A DNA stretch of 64,000 bases from Phytopseudomonas punonensis (GCF_900142655.1 NZ_FRBQ01000004.1:1-64000), one strand, 5' to 3'. Counted from the first letter of the stretch, positions 7,398-16,892 are shown. The notes: generated by a model from the sequence alone, not told the origin. Numbers and translations: made by a program.

Positions 7398-10300
7398 ATG
7401 TTCCATACCGTACTGATCGCCAACCGTGGCGAGATCGCCGTCCGCGCCATCCGCACCTTGAAGCGCCTGGGCGTAAAGAGCGTGGCGGTGTATTCCGATG
7501 CCGACCGCAATGGCCAGCACGTACGTGATGCCGACGTGGCCGTAGCCCTCGGCGGCGACAAGGCCGCCGACAGCTACCTGCGCATCGACAAGATTCTCGC
7601 CGCTGCCAAAGAAACCGGCGCCCAGGCAATCTACCCCGGTTATGGTTTCCTCTCGGAAAGCGCTGAGTTCGCCGAGGCCTGCGAAAACGCAGGGATCGCC
7701 TTTGTCGGCCCGACGCCGACGCAGATTCGTGAGTTCGGCCTCAAGCACCGCGCCCGCGAGTTGGCTGCTGAAGCTCAGGTGCCGATGGCGCCCGGCACTG
7801 CGCTTTTGGAGAGCCTAGAAGAAGCGCTGGCTGCCGCCGAAACCATCGGTTACCCGATCATGCTCAAGACCACCGCCGGCGGTGGCGGCATCGGCCTGAC
7901 CCGCTGCGCCGATGCCGTGGCTCTGGCCAGCGCCTACGACAGCGTCAAGCGCATGGGCGAGCAGTTCTTCAGTGACGCAGGCGTATTCATCGAGCGCTTC
8001 GTCGACCAGGCTCGACACGTCGAAGTGCAGATCTTCGGCGACGGCAACGGCCGCGTGGCCGCCCTTGGCGAGCGCGACTGCTCGCTGCAGCGGCGCAACC
8101 AGAAGGTGGTCGAGGAAACTCCAGCACCAAACCTGCCGCAAGCCACCCGCGAGCGTCTGCATGCCGCTGCCGTGCAGCTTGGCGAGTCGGTGAGCTACCG
8201 CAGTGCCGGCACCGTGGAGTTCATCTACGACGCCGCCCGCGACGATTTCTACTTTCTCGAAGTGAACACCCGCCTGCAGGTCGAGCACCCGGTCACCGAG
8301 ATGGTCACCGGCCTCGATTTGATCGAATGCATGCTGCGCGTGGCCGCCGGTGACGAGCTGGACTGGGCCGCCCTTAGCCGCGCCCCGCAAGGCGCCGCCA
8401 TCGAAGTGCGCATTTATGCCGAAGACCCGCTGAAGAACTTCCAGCCCAGCCCGGGCGTGCTCACTGACGTGCATTTCCCGGACGATGTGCGCGTCGATGG
8501 CTGGGTCAGTACCGGCAGCGAGGTGTCGGCGTTCTATGACCCGATGATCGCCAAGCTGATCGTCCATGCGCCAAGCCGCGATGAGGCCATCGCCAAGCTG
8601 CAGAAAGCCTTGGGCGAAACCCGCCTGCACGGCATCGCCAGCAACCTCGATTACCTGCGTCAGGTGGTGGCCGAGCCGCGCTTTCACAGCGCGCAGATCT
8701 GGACGCGCCTGCTTGATACCTTCAACTACAGGGCCCAGGTGGTCGAAGTGCTGGAGCCCGGCACCTACAGTAGCGTGCAGGACTTCCCCGGCCGCCTCGG
8801 CTACTGGGACATTGGCGTGCCGCCGTCCGGGCCGATGGACGATTACGCATTCTGCCTGGCCAACCGCATCGTCGGTAACCAAGAAAGTGCCGCCGGGCTG
8901 GAATTCACCCTGCAGGGCCCGAGCCTGCGCTTTCACAGCGATGCGCTGATCGCCCTCGCCGGTGCCGACTGCCCGGCCGAACTGGATGGCGAAGCGGTGC
9001 CCTACTGGACGCCGGTCGCCATCAAGGCCGGCCAGGTGCTCAAGCTTGGCCGCGCGCAAAGTGGCTGCCGCACCTACCTGGCGGTGCGTGGCGGCTTCGA
9101 TGTGCCGGTGTACCTGGGCAGCCGCTCGACCTTCGCCCTCGGCCAGTTTGGCGGCCATGCCGGGCGTACCCTGCGCACCGCCGACATGCTGGCCATCTCC
9201 CAGGAGCTGCCCGCCTGCACCACGCCGGCGCCGGTCAGCGAGCCACAGGCGCTGGATGCCAGCCTGATTCCCGAATACGGCACCACCTGGAACATCGGCG
9301 TGCTCTATGGGCCCCATGGTGCGCCGGATTTCTTCACCCCTGAGGCCATCGAAGAATTCTTCGCTGCCGACTGGCAGGTGCACTACAACTCCAACCGCCT
9401 GGGCGTGCGCCTGTCCGGGCCAAAGCCGAGCTGGACCCGCGCCGACGGCGGCGAGGCTGGCCTGCATCCATCCAACGTGCATGATTGCGAATACGCCATC
9501 GGCGCCATCAACTTCACTGGCGACTTCCCGGTGATCCTCACCAAAGACGGCCCCAGCCTCGGCGGTTTCGTCTGCCCGGTAACCATCGCCAAAGCCGAGC
9601 TGTGGAAGGTCGGCCAGGTCAAGCCGGGGGACACCCTGCGCTTTCACCCGATCAGCTTCGAGCAGGCACAGGCGCTAGAGCAGGCGCAACTGGCCAGCCT
9701 GCAGAGCCTCAGCGCGGTCAGCGCCGCGCAACTGCCAGCACCGAGCCTGCAGCCGGGCGAAACGGTATCGGCCACCATCCTCGCCGAACTGCCGGCCGAT
9801 GGCAGCCGCCCCCGCGCGGTCTACCGCCAGGCGGGCGATGCCTACATTCTGCTCGAATACGGCGACAACGTGCTCGACCTGGCCCTGCGCCTGCGCGTGC
9901 ACCTGCTGATGGAGGCGCTCAAGGCCCAGCCGCTCGCTGGCCTGGAAGAACTGGCGCCCGGCGTGCGCTCCCTGCAGCTGCGCTACGACAGCCGCGTGCT
10001 GCACCAGCAGGCGCTGCTCGATCACCTGCTGGGCCTGGAAGCCAACCTGGGCGATGTGGCGAATCTCAAGGTGCCGACCCGTATCGTCCACCTGCCAATG
10101 GCCTTCGAGGACAGCGCCACCCTCGCTGCCGTCACCCGCTACAGCGAGACGGTGCGCAGCCAGGCACCGTGGCTGCCGAACAACGTCGACTTCATCCAGC
10201 GCGCCAATGGCCTGGCCACCCGCGAAGAAGTACGCGACATCCTGTTCGACGCCAGCTACCTGATTCTCGGCCTCGGCGACGTCTACCTCGACGCACCGTG

Positions 10301-11024
10301 CGCCGTGCCGCTCGACCCGCGCCACCGGCTGCTCAGCTCCAAGTACAACCCGGCGCGCACCTACACCGCCGAAGGCACCGTGGGCATCGGCGGCATGTAC
10401 ATGTGCATCTACGGCATGGACTCGCCCGGCGGTTACCAACTGGTCGGCCGCACCCTGCCGATCTGGAACAAGTTCGTGAAGAACGCCCAGTTCGAGGGCG
10501 GCCAACCGTGGCTGCTGCACTTCTTCGATCAGGTGCGTTTCTACCCGGTCAGCGAAGCCGAGCTGGACGACTTCCGCGAGGCATTCCGCGAAGGCCGCGC
10601 GCAGATAGAGATCGAGCAGAGCACCTTCGATTTCGCCGAGTACCAGGGCTTTCTTGCCGACAACGCGGCGAGCATCGAGGCCTTCCAGCGCCAGCAGAAG
10701 CAGGCCTTCGATGCCGAAGTGCTGCTGTGGCGCGACGACGATGCAGACAGCCACACCGCGCCAGCGTCGGGTCTGGACGATGACGAGGCCGTCGACGGCC
10801 ACCTGGTCAGCGCCGACATGAGCGGCAGCGTGTGGAAGGTGCTGGTCGAGCCCGGCCAGTACGTCGAGGCCGGTGCCACCCTGCTGGTGGTCGAGGCGAT
10901 GAAGATGGAACTGGCGGTCACCGCGCCGCTGGCAGGCACGGTCAAGGCTGTGCGCTGCCAACCGGGCAAGGCGGTCCACCCGGGCGACGCGCTGCTGGTG
11001 CTCGAACCGGGCGAGGCAGCCTGA
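7398..11024 (+). CDS. uca: Urea carboxylase (biotin-dependent)
   Basis: This 1208-residue enzyme carboxylates urea to allophanate using ATP, bicarbonate and biotin. Order of domains: biotin carboxylase (about 1–450, with a glycine-rich ATP loop TAGGGGIG and an EVNTRLQVEHPVTE segment), carboxyltransferase halves related to KipA/KipI (about 450–1060), and a C-terminal biotin carrier domain whose EAMKM motif places biotin on Lys1169. ATG 7398 follows AAGAAGGG; an upstream in-frame extension to 7260 overlaps atzF and is rejected. The HPSN asparagine near residue 693 may bear on urea versus guanidine specificity. No guanidine-pathway genes (CgdA/CgdB type) are next to it, which favours urea as substrate. 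Confidence 0.93.
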   Translation: MFHTVLIANRGEIAVRAIRTLKRLGVKSVAVYSDADRNGQHVRDADVAVALGGDKAADSYLRIDKILAAAKETGAQAIYPGYGFLSESAEFAEACENAGIAFVGPTPTQIREFGLKHRARELAAEAQVPMAPGTALLESLEEALAAAETIGYPIMLKTTAGGGGIGLTRCADAVALASAYDSVKRMGEQFFSDAGVFIERFVDQARHVEVQIFGDGNGRVAALGERDCSLQRRNQKVVEETPAPNLPQATRERLHAAAVQLGESVSYRSAGTVEFIYDAARDDFYFLEVNTRLQVEHPVTEMVTGLDLIECMLRVAAGDELDWAALSRAPQGAAIEVRIYAEDPLKNFQPSPGVLTDVHFPDDVRVDGWVSTGSEVSAFYDPMIAKLIVHAPSRDEAIAKLQKALGETRLHGIASNLDYLRQVVAEPRFHSAQIWTRLLDTFNYRAQVVEVLEPGTYSSVQDFPGRLGYWDIGVPPSGPMDDYAFCLANRIVGNQESAAGLEFTLQGPSLRFHSDALIALAGADCPAELDGEAVPYWTPVAIKAGQVLKLGRAQSGCRTYLAVRGGFDVPVYLGSRSTFALGQFGGHAGRTLRTADMLAISQELPACTTPAPVSEPQALDASLIPEYGTTWNIGVLYGPHGAPDFFTPEAIEEFFAADWQVHYNSNRLGVRLSGPKPSWTRADGGEAGLHPSNVHDCEYAIGAINFTGDFPVILTKDGPSLGGFVCPVTIAKAELWKVGQVKPGDTLRFHPISFEQAQALEQAQLASLQSLSAVSAAQLPAPSLQPGETVSATILAELPADGSRPRAVYRQAGDAYILLEYGDNVLDLALRLRVHLLMEALKAQPLAGLEELAPGVRSLQLRYDSRVLHQQALLDHLLGLEANLGDVANLKVPTRIVHLPMAFEDSATLAAVTRYSETVRSQAPWLPNNVDFIQRANGLATREEVRDILFDASYLILGLGDVYLDAPCAVPLDPRHRLLSSKYNPARTYTAEGTVGIGGMYMCIYGMDSPGGYQLVGRTLPIWNKFVKNAQFEGGQPWLLHFFDQVRFYPVSEAELDDFREAFREGRAQIEIEQSTFDFAEYQGFLADNAASIEAFQRQQKQAFDAEVLLWRDDDADSHTAPASGLDDDEAVDGHLVSADMSGSVWKVLVEPGQYVEAGATLLVVEAMKMELAVTAPLAGTVKAVRCQPGKAVHPGDALLVLEPGEAA

Positions 11025-11025
11025 G

Positions 11026-11748
11026 ATGCAACTGGTCGCCCCGATCAGGCGCGGTAAGGAGCGCCCGGAGAACCTCGCCGAGCGCATCTACGGGCAGCTC
11101 AAGGACGACATCTTCGAGTTTCGCCTGCTGCCCGGTGACCGCTTCAGCGAAGGCGAAGTCGCCGAGCGCATGGCGGCTAGTCGTACGCCGGTGCGCCAGG
11201 CGCTTTATCGCCTGGAGCGCGAGGGTTATCTGGAGGTGTATTTCCGCAGCGGCTGGCAGGTCAAACCGTTCGACTTCGCGCACTTCGAGGAGCTTTACGA
11301 CGTGCGCATCGTCCTCGAACAGGCGGCGGTCAAGCGCCTGTGTGACCGCGAAGCGGAGCAAACCCCTACCCTGCTGAGCGAGCTGAAACACATCTGGATG
11401 GTGGCGCCCGAACAGCGCCTGGAAGACGGCCGCGAAGTGTCACGGCTCGACGAACGCTTTCACTGCCAACTGGTGGAAGCCACCGGCAACCGCGAGATGG
11501 CCCGCCTGCACGGCGAGGTCAGCGAAAAGATCCGCATCATCCGCCGCCTGGATTTCACCCAGACGCCGCGGGTGGAAGCCACTTACGACGAACACGCACG
11601 GATTCTCGGCGCGATCCTGTCGCGCCGCTGCGAAGAGGCACAGCTGTTGCTCAAGGCCCACATAGAGGTCAGCAAGGCGGAAGTGCGCAAAATCACCCTG
11701 CACATGCTGCACAGCGCCCGCCAGCGGGCCGTGCAGGCGCAGGGCTGA
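11026..11748 (+). CDS. GntR-family (FadR/FCD) transcriptional regulator
   Basis: This 240-residue protein has an N-terminal winged helix (about 20–85, ending in SRTPVRQALYRLEREGYLEV, a typical GntR recognition region) and an all-helical FCD ligand domain with conserved metal-site histidines (DERFH, and DEHARIL near 190). It starts one base after the uca stop codon, so it is cotranscribed with the urea catabolic genes and lies just before urtA. It probably controls this operon or the urt genes in response to urea, allophanate or another nitrogen metabolite; the ligand is not known. Confidence 0.85.
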   Translation: MQLVAPIRRGKERPENLAERIYGQLKDDIFEFRLLPGDRFSEGEVAERMAASRTPVRQALYRLEREGYLEVYFRSGWQVKPFDFAHFEELYDVRIVLEQAAVKRLCDREAEQTPTLLSELKHIWMVAPEQRLEDGREVSRLDERFHCQLVEATGNREMARLHGEVSEKIRIIRRLDFTQTPRVEATYDEHARILGAILSRRCEEAQLLLKAHIEVSKAEVRKITLHMLHSARQRAVQAQG

Positions 11749-11814
11749 CGTGATGTCCCTTGATCCACTGCCAACAAAACAACCACTTAATTGTTAGTGA
11801 ATGGAGATCGTTCT

Positions 11815-13080
11815 ATGCAACGTCGCAGCCTGATCAAGGCCTTTACCCTTTCCGCCTCCATCGCCGCTATGGGCCTGACCTGGACCGCGCAGGCCGCCGA
11901 GACCATCAAGGTCGGCATCCTGCACTCGCTGTCCGGCACCATGGCCATTTCGGAAACCTCGCTCAAAGACATGGCGCTGATGACCATCGACGAGATCAAC
12001 GCCAAGGGTGGCGTGCTCGGCAAGAAGCTCGAGCCGGTGGTAGTCGACCCGGCCTCCAACTGGCCGCTGTTCGCCGAACGTGGCCGCCAGCTGCTGACCC
12101 AGGACAAGGTCGCGGTGACCTTCGGCTGCTGGACCAGCGTGTCGCGTAAATCGGTGCTGCCGGTCTACGAGGAACTCAACGGCCTGCTGTTCTACCCGGT
12201 GCAGTACGAGGGCGAAGAGATGTCGCCGAACGTGTTCTACACCGGCGCCGCGCCGAACCAGCAGGCGATTCCGGCGGTGGAATACCTGCTCAGCGAAGAC
12301 GGCGGCGCCGCCAAGCGCTTCTTCCTGCTCGGCACCGACTACGTCTACCCGCGCACCACCAACAAGATCCTGCGCGCCTTCCTGCACAGCAAGGGCGTGC
12401 AGGACAAGGACATCGAAGAGGTCTACACGCCGTTCGGCCATAGCGATTATCAAACCATCGTCGCCAACATCAAGAAATTCTCCGCCGGCGGCAAGACAGC
12501 AGTGGTGTCCACCGTCAATGGCGACTCCAACGTGCCGTTCTACAAGGAACTGGCCAACCAGGGCATCGAAGCCACCGACGTGCCGGTGGTGGCCTTCTCG
12601 GTAGGGGAAGAAGAGCTGCGCGGCATCGACACCAAGCCGCTGGTCGGCCACCTGGCGGCCTGGAACTACTTCCAGTCGGTGGAGAACCCGGTCAACGAGA
12701 AGTTCGTCGCCGACTGGAAGGCCTACGCCAAGGCCAAGAAGCTGCCGAACGCCGACACCGTGGTGACCAACGACCCGATGGAAGCCACCTACGTGGGCAT
12801 CCACATGTGGGCCCAGGCGGTCGAGAAGGCCGGTACCACCGACGTCGACAAGGTACGCGCCGCCATGGCAGGCCAGGAGTTCGCGGCGCCGAGCGGCTTC
12901 ACCCTGAAGATGGACGAGAAGAACCATCACCTGCACAAGCCGGTGATGATCGGCGAGGTCCAGGAAGACGGCCAGTTCTCGGTGGTCTGGGAAACCAAAG
13001 GGCCGATCCGCGCCCAACCGTGGAGCCCGTATATCGAAGGCAACGACAAGAAAGCCGACACCCCGGTGAAGTCGAACTGA
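11815..13080 (+). CDS. urtA: Urea ABC transporter substrate-binding protein UrtA
   Basis: This 421-residue periplasmic protein captures urea for the UrtBCDE transporter and belongs to the branched-chain amino acid binding protein type. The N-terminus MQRRSLIKAF followed by a hydrophobic run and AQA before ETIKVG is a signal peptide; the twin arginine with downstream lysine suggests export by Tat. The start has GGAG eight bases upstream. The family segments KVGILHSLSGTMAISE and the FYPVQYEGEEMSPNVFYTGA stretch are present. It is separated from gntR by 66 bp and from urtB by 85 bp with a hairpin. Its pairing with uca and atzF supports urea as ligand, though short-chain amides are also bound by some relatives. 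Confidence 0.93.
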   Translation: MQRRSLIKAFTLSASIAAMGLTWTAQAAETIKVGILHSLSGTMAISETSLKDMALMTIDEINAKGGVLGKKLEPVVVDPASNWPLFAERGRQLLTQDKVAVTFGCWTSVSRKSVLPVYEELNGLLFYPVQYEGEEMSPNVFYTGAAPNQQAIPAVEYLLSEDGGAAKRFFLLGTDYVYPRTTNKILRAFLHSKGVQDKDIEEVYTPFGHSDYQTIVANIKKFSAGGKTAVVSTVNGDSNVPFYKELANQGIEATDVPVVAFSVGEEELRGIDTKPLVGHLAAWNYFQSVENPVNEKFVADWKAYAKAKKLPNADTVVTNDPMEATYVGIHMWAQAVEKAGTTDVDKVRAAMAGQEFAAPSGFTLKMDEKNHHLHKPVMIGEVQEDGQFSVVWETKGPIRAQPWSPYIEGNDKKADTPVKSN

Positions 13081-13099
13081 TCCGAGCCGCAGCGCAGGC

Positions 13100-13123
13100 G
13101 CCGGAGGACAAGTGTCCTCTGGC
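13100..13123 (+). other. RNA hairpin between urtA and urtB
   Basis: GAGGACA and TGTCCTC pair around a two-base spacer, extended by a GCC/GGC outer pair. No U-run follows, so it is not a full terminator. Hairpins after a binding-protein gene often protect the upstream mRNA and raise binding protein over permease; that role is an inference here. Confidence 0.6.
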
Positions 13124-13165
13124 TCCAGCCGCTCCCGTCATAAACGGGATACCAAGGACACGCCA

Positions 13166-14737
13166 ATGCCTTATGCCTTTGCCCGAATTCTCTTGAGCCT
13201 GCTGCTCCTGCTGCCGTTTGCCGGCCACGCTGGCGAAGCCGACGATTTAGTCGCCGCCAGCGCCACACAGCAGGCCAAATTGCTGGAAAGCTGGGCTGCC
13301 ATGCCCGACCTGAAGCGCCAGCCGCTACTCGATGCCTTGCAGCAGGGCCACGTGGCCGCTGACGATGGCAAACGTGCCTTTATCGAAACCGACGCCGGCT
13401 ACCGCGCTGCCGAAGGCGATGCCGAGCCGCAAGGCACCCCGCGCAAACTGCGCCTGAACAATCGACTGCGCGGGCTGATCGCCAACGCCCAGGCCAGCCA
13501 TCAGTTGCTCGCCGAGGATGCAACCGTGCGCCTGGGCGCCGCCCAGCAATTGCAGAAGAGCGCCCAGCCGGCGCAACTGCCGCTGCTCGCTCAGGCGCAA
13601 GCCAGGGAAGACGACAGTGCCGTGCGCGACGCCCTGACCCTGGCCCTGGCCAACCTGCAACTGGTCGACGCCAACCCGGCGGTGCGCCTAGCTGCCGTGC
13701 GCCTGCTCGGCGAAACCGGCGAGCCACTGGCCCGCACCCGCCTGGAAAACCTGCTGGAGCCCGGCGTGGAAAGCGACGCAAGCGTGCGCACCGCCGCCGA
13801 AACCAGCCTCGCCCAGGTCAAGCGCAAGCTGCTGATCGGCGAACTGCTCGGCCAGGCATTCAGCGGCATGAGCCTGGGCTCGATCCTGCTGCTCGCCGCC
13901 CTCGGCCTGGCCATCACCTTCGGCTTGCTCGGGGTGATCAACATGGCCCACGGCGAGATGCTGATGCTCGGCGCCTACTCCACCTACATGGTGCAGATTC
14001 TCTTCCAGCGCTTTGCCCCCGAGGCCCTGGCGCTGTATCCGCTGGTCGCCCTGCCGGTGGCCTTCGGCGTGACCGCGGTGATCGGCATGACCCTGGAGCG
14101 CACGGTGATTCGTCATCTCTACGGCCGCCCGCTGGAAACCCTGCTGGCCACCTGGGGCATCAGCCTGATTCTGATCCAGCTGGTGCGCGTGCTGTTCGGC
14201 GCGCAGAACGTCGAGGTGGCCAACCCCTACTGGCTGGCCGGCGGCATCCAGGTGCTGCCCAACCTGGTGCTGCCGTACAACCGCATAGTGATCATCGGCT
14301 TCGCCCTGGCGGTGGTGGTACTCACCTGGCTGCTGCTCAACAAGACCCGCCTGGGCCTGAACGTCAGGGCCGTGACGCAGAACCGCAATATGGCCGCCTG
14401 CTGTGGCGTACCCACAGGCCGTGTGGACATGCTCGCCTTCGGCCTCGGCTCAGGGATAGCCGGCCTCGGCGGCGTGGCGCTGAGCCAGATCGGCAACGTC
14501 GGCCCCGACCTTGGCCAGAGCTACATCATCGATTCGTTCCTGGTGGTGGTGCTCGGCGGCGTCGGCCAACTGGCCGGCAGCGTCATGGCGGCCTTCGGCC
14601 TGGGCATCGCCAACAAGATCCTGGAACCGCAGATCGGTGCGGTACTCGGCAAGATCCTCATCCTCGCGCTGATCATCCTGTTCATTCAGAAACGTCCGCA
14701 AGGCCTGTTCGCATTGAAAGGGAGGGTGATCGATTGA
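13166..14737 (+). CDS. urtB: Urea ABC transporter permease UrtB
   Basis: This 523-residue inner-membrane permease is one of the two channel subunits for urea. It has a signal-like hydrophobic N-terminus (ARILLSLLLLLPFAGHA), then a periplasmic region of about 200 residues rich in alanine and leucine with HEAT-like helical pairs, and from about residue 228 a LivH-type permease domain (GLAITFGLLGVINMAHGEMLMLGAY). The long N-terminal domain is the usual mark of UrtB versus LivH. The ATG at 13166 has AAGGA upstream. REP elements separate it from urtC. Confidence 0.93.
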   Translation: MPYAFARILLSLLLLLPFAGHAGEADDLVAASATQQAKLLESWAAMPDLKRQPLLDALQQGHVAADDGKRAFIETDAGYRAAEGDAEPQGTPRKLRLNNRLRGLIANAQASHQLLAEDATVRLGAAQQLQKSAQPAQLPLLAQAQAREDDSAVRDALTLALANLQLVDANPAVRLAAVRLLGETGEPLARTRLENLLEPGVESDASVRTAAETSLAQVKRKLLIGELLGQAFSGMSLGSILLLAALGLAITFGLLGVINMAHGEMLMLGAYSTYMVQILFQRFAPEALALYPLVALPVAFGVTAVIGMTLERTVIRHLYGRPLETLLATWGISLILIQLVRVLFGAQNVEVANPYWLAGGIQVLPNLVLPYNRIVIIGFALAVVVLTWLLLNKTRLGLNVRAVTQNRNMAACCGVPTGRVDMLAFGLGSGIAGLGGVALSQIGNVGPDLGQSYIIDSFLVVVLGGVGQLAGSVMAAFGLGIANKILEPQIGAVLGKILILALIILFIQKRPQGLFALKGRVID

Positions 14738-14757
14738 ACACCATGACCTTCTGCACC

Positions 14758-14823
14758 GTGGGAGCTGGCCATGCCAGCGACTGTTTCCCCAACATCGCTC
14801 GCGCCCATGGCGCGCTCCCACAG
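14758..14823. repeat. Inverted pair of REP elements between urtB and urtC
   Basis: GTGGGAGCTGGCCATGCCAG at the left and CCATGGCGCGCTCCCAC at the right are facing copies of the GTGGGAGC-type REP core. They lie in the 211-bp gap between two genes of one operon. Confidence 0.8.
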
Positions 14824-14858
14824 ATCGGCAGCACGCACTTGAAGGCACAGGCCAACCC

Positions 14859-14886
14859 TGTGGGAGCGGGCCATGCCCGCGATTGC
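14859..14886. repeat. Single REP element between urtB and urtC
   Basis: The sequence TGTGGGAGCGGGCCATGCCC continues GCGATTGC, the canonical REP core. With the neighbouring pair, three REP units lie within 130 bp inside the urt operon. Confidence 0.8.
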
Positions 14887-14948
14887 ATCACCGCCGTCGT
14901 TGGGGCATATGCCGCGCACTTACAGATCGGCTTACAGGGGATTTACCA

Positions 14949-16037
14949 ATGAACGCCGCCAACCAAACCCTATTGGCTCGCGCCAGCCATAAGCTCGGCC
15001 CGCAGGTGTCCATCGCCGTCGGCTTGCTGGTACTCGCCGTGCTGGTCGCCATGCCCGTGCTGCACCTGCTGCCCGCTGATCATGCGCTGCACGTGTCGGC
15101 TTACACGCTGACCCTGGTCGGCAAGATCCTCTGCTACTGCGTCGTCGCCCTGGCGCTCGATCTGGTTTGGGGCTACGCCGGCCTGCTGTCACTCGGCCAT
15201 GGCCTGTTCTTCGCCCTCGGCGGCTATGCCATGGGCATGTACCTGATGCGCGAAGCTGCAGGTGACGGCCTGCCGGCATTTATGAGTTTCCTCGCCTGGA
15301 GCGAGCTGCCCTGGTACTGGTACGGCACCGACAACTTCCTCTGGGCCCTGTGCCTGGTGGTGCTGGCGCCCGGTTTGCTGGCGCTGGTGTTCGGCTTCTT
15401 CGCCTTCCGCTCGCGGATCAAGGGCGTGTACTTCTCGATCATGACCCAAGCGCTGACCTTCGCCGGCATGCTGCTGTTCTTTCGCAACGAAACCGGCTTC
15501 GGCGGCAACAACGGTTTCACCAACTTTCGCAGCATCCTTGGCTTCGAGATCACCGCCGCGAACACGCGCGCCACGCTGTTCTTTCTGACCGTCGTGTTGC
15601 TGGTAGGCAGCCTTTACCTGGGCTGGCGCCTGGCGCGCAGCAAATTCGGCCGGGTGCTGACCGCCCTGCGCGACGCCGAGAACAGGCTGATGTTCTGCGG
15701 CTACGATCCGCGCGGCTACAAGCTGTTTATCTGGGTGCTGAGCGCGGTGCTCTGTGGCCTGGCCGGTGCGCTGTACGTGCCTCAAGTGGGCATCATCAAC
15801 CCCAGCGAAATGGCCCCGACGCAATCCATCGAAGCCGCCGTGTGGGTAGCCCTCGGCGGGCGCGGCACGCTGATCGGCCCGCTGCTCGGCGCCGGTCTGG
15901 TCAATGGCATGAAGAGCTGGTTCACCGTGGCCTTTCCCGAGTACTGGCTGTTCGCCCTCGGCGCGCTGTTCATCGTGGTCACCCTGTTCCTGCCCAAGGG
16001 CGTCATCGGCCTGCTCAAACGAGGGGACAAGTCATGA
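14949..16037 (+). CDS. urtC: Urea ABC transporter permease UrtC
   Basis: This 362-residue permease of the LivM type is the second membrane subunit of the urea transporter. About ten hydrophobic helices are seen, with family segments GYAGLLSLGHGLFFALGGYA and the C-terminal VWVALGGRGTLIGPLLGAG. ATG 14949 is used because the upstream extension is encoded in REP-derived sequence. The stop codon overlaps the urtD start by four bases, showing translational coupling. Confidence 0.92.
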   Translation: MNAANQTLLARASHKLGPQVSIAVGLLVLAVLVAMPVLHLLPADHALHVSAYTLTLVGKILCYCVVALALDLVWGYAGLLSLGHGLFFALGGYAMGMYLMREAAGDGLPAFMSFLAWSELPWYWYGTDNFLWALCLVVLAPGLLALVFGFFAFRSRIKGVYFSIMTQALTFAGMLLFFRNETGFGGNNGFTNFRSILGFEITAANTRATLFFLTVVLLVGSLYLGWRLARSKFGRVLTALRDAENRLMFCGYDPRGYKLFIWVLSAVLCGLAGALYVPQVGIINPSEMAPTQSIEAAVWVALGGRGTLIGPLLGAGLVNGMKSWFTVAFPEYWLFALGALFIVVTLFLPKGVIGLLKRGDKS

Positions 16038-16885
16038 GAAGTGCACCGATTCCCGAAATGCTCATCGAACCTACTCCAGATGCATCAGGCAGCGCCCGTG
16101 ACGCCATCGGCCTGGGCCAGAGTGCCGGTCGCGGCCTGAACACGCGCCACGGTACCATCCTCACCCTGGAAGACATCAACGTCGCCTTCGACGGCTTCAA
16201 GGCGCTGACCGACCTGACGCTGTATAGCGGCGTCGGCGAGCTGCGCTGCATCATCGGCCCCAACGGCGCCGGCAAAACCACGCTGATGGACGTGATCACT
16301 GGTAAAACCCGCCCAAACAGTGGCGTCGCCTATTTCGGCGAAACCTTCGACCTCACGCAAATGAGCGAAGTCGAAATCGCCCAGGCCGGCATCGGCCGCA
16401 AGTTCCAGAAGCCCACGGTATTCGAGGCACTAAGCGTGTTCGAGAACCTCGAGCTGGCGCAGAAGACCGACAAGTCGGTATGGGCCAGCCTGCGTGCACG
16501 GCTGAGCGGCGAGCAGCGCGACCGTATCGACGAGGTGCTCACCACCATCCGCCTCGACACCTCGCGTCAGCGCCCGGCCGGCCTGTTGTCCCACGGCCAG
16601 AAGCAGTTCCTGGAAATCGGCATGCTGCTGATGCAGGACCCGCAATTGCTCCTGCTCGACGAGCCAGTGGCCGGCATGACCGACGCGGAAACCGAATTTA
16701 CCGCCGAGCTGTTCAAGTCACTGGCGCGCAAGCACTCGCTGATGGTGGTCGAGCACGACATGGGCTTCGTCGGCACCATCGCCGACCACGTCACCGTACT
16801 GCACCAGGGCCGCGTACTGGCCGAAGGCTCGCTCGACGCCGTGCAGGCCAACGAGAAGGTGATCGAGGTTTATCTGGGCCGATAA
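16034..16885 (+). CDS. urtD: Urea ABC transporter ATP-binding protein UrtD
   Basis: This 283-residue ATPase of the LivG type powers urea import. Walker A is GPNGAGKTT near residue 80, the signature is LSHGQKQ, Walker B is LLLLDEP, and the switch histidine is in VVEHDMGF. About 40 residues precede the first beta strand, longer than LivG but common in UrtD. It overlaps urtC by four bases. Repeat copy B lies in the 107-bp gap before urtE. Confidence 0.93.
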   Translation: MRSAPIPEMLIEPTPDASGSARDAIGLGQSAGRGLNTRHGTILTLEDINVAFDGFKALTDLTLYSGVGELRCIIGPNGAGKTTLMDVITGKTRPNSGVAYFGETFDLTQMSEVEIAQAGIGRKFQKPTVFEALSVFENLELAQKTDKSVWASLRARLSGEQRDRIDEVLTTIRLDTSRQRPAGLLSHGQKQFLEIGMLLMQDPQLLLLDEPVAGMTDAETEFTAELFKSLARKHSLMVVEHDMGFVGTIADHVTVLHQGRVLAEGSLDAVQANEKVIEVYLGR

Positions 16886-16892
16886 AGGATTC

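Noticed and set aside
7815..9647. A 610-codon open frame antisense to uca
   Set aside because: It is the complement of conserved urea carboxylase codons and has no domain or ribosome binding site.
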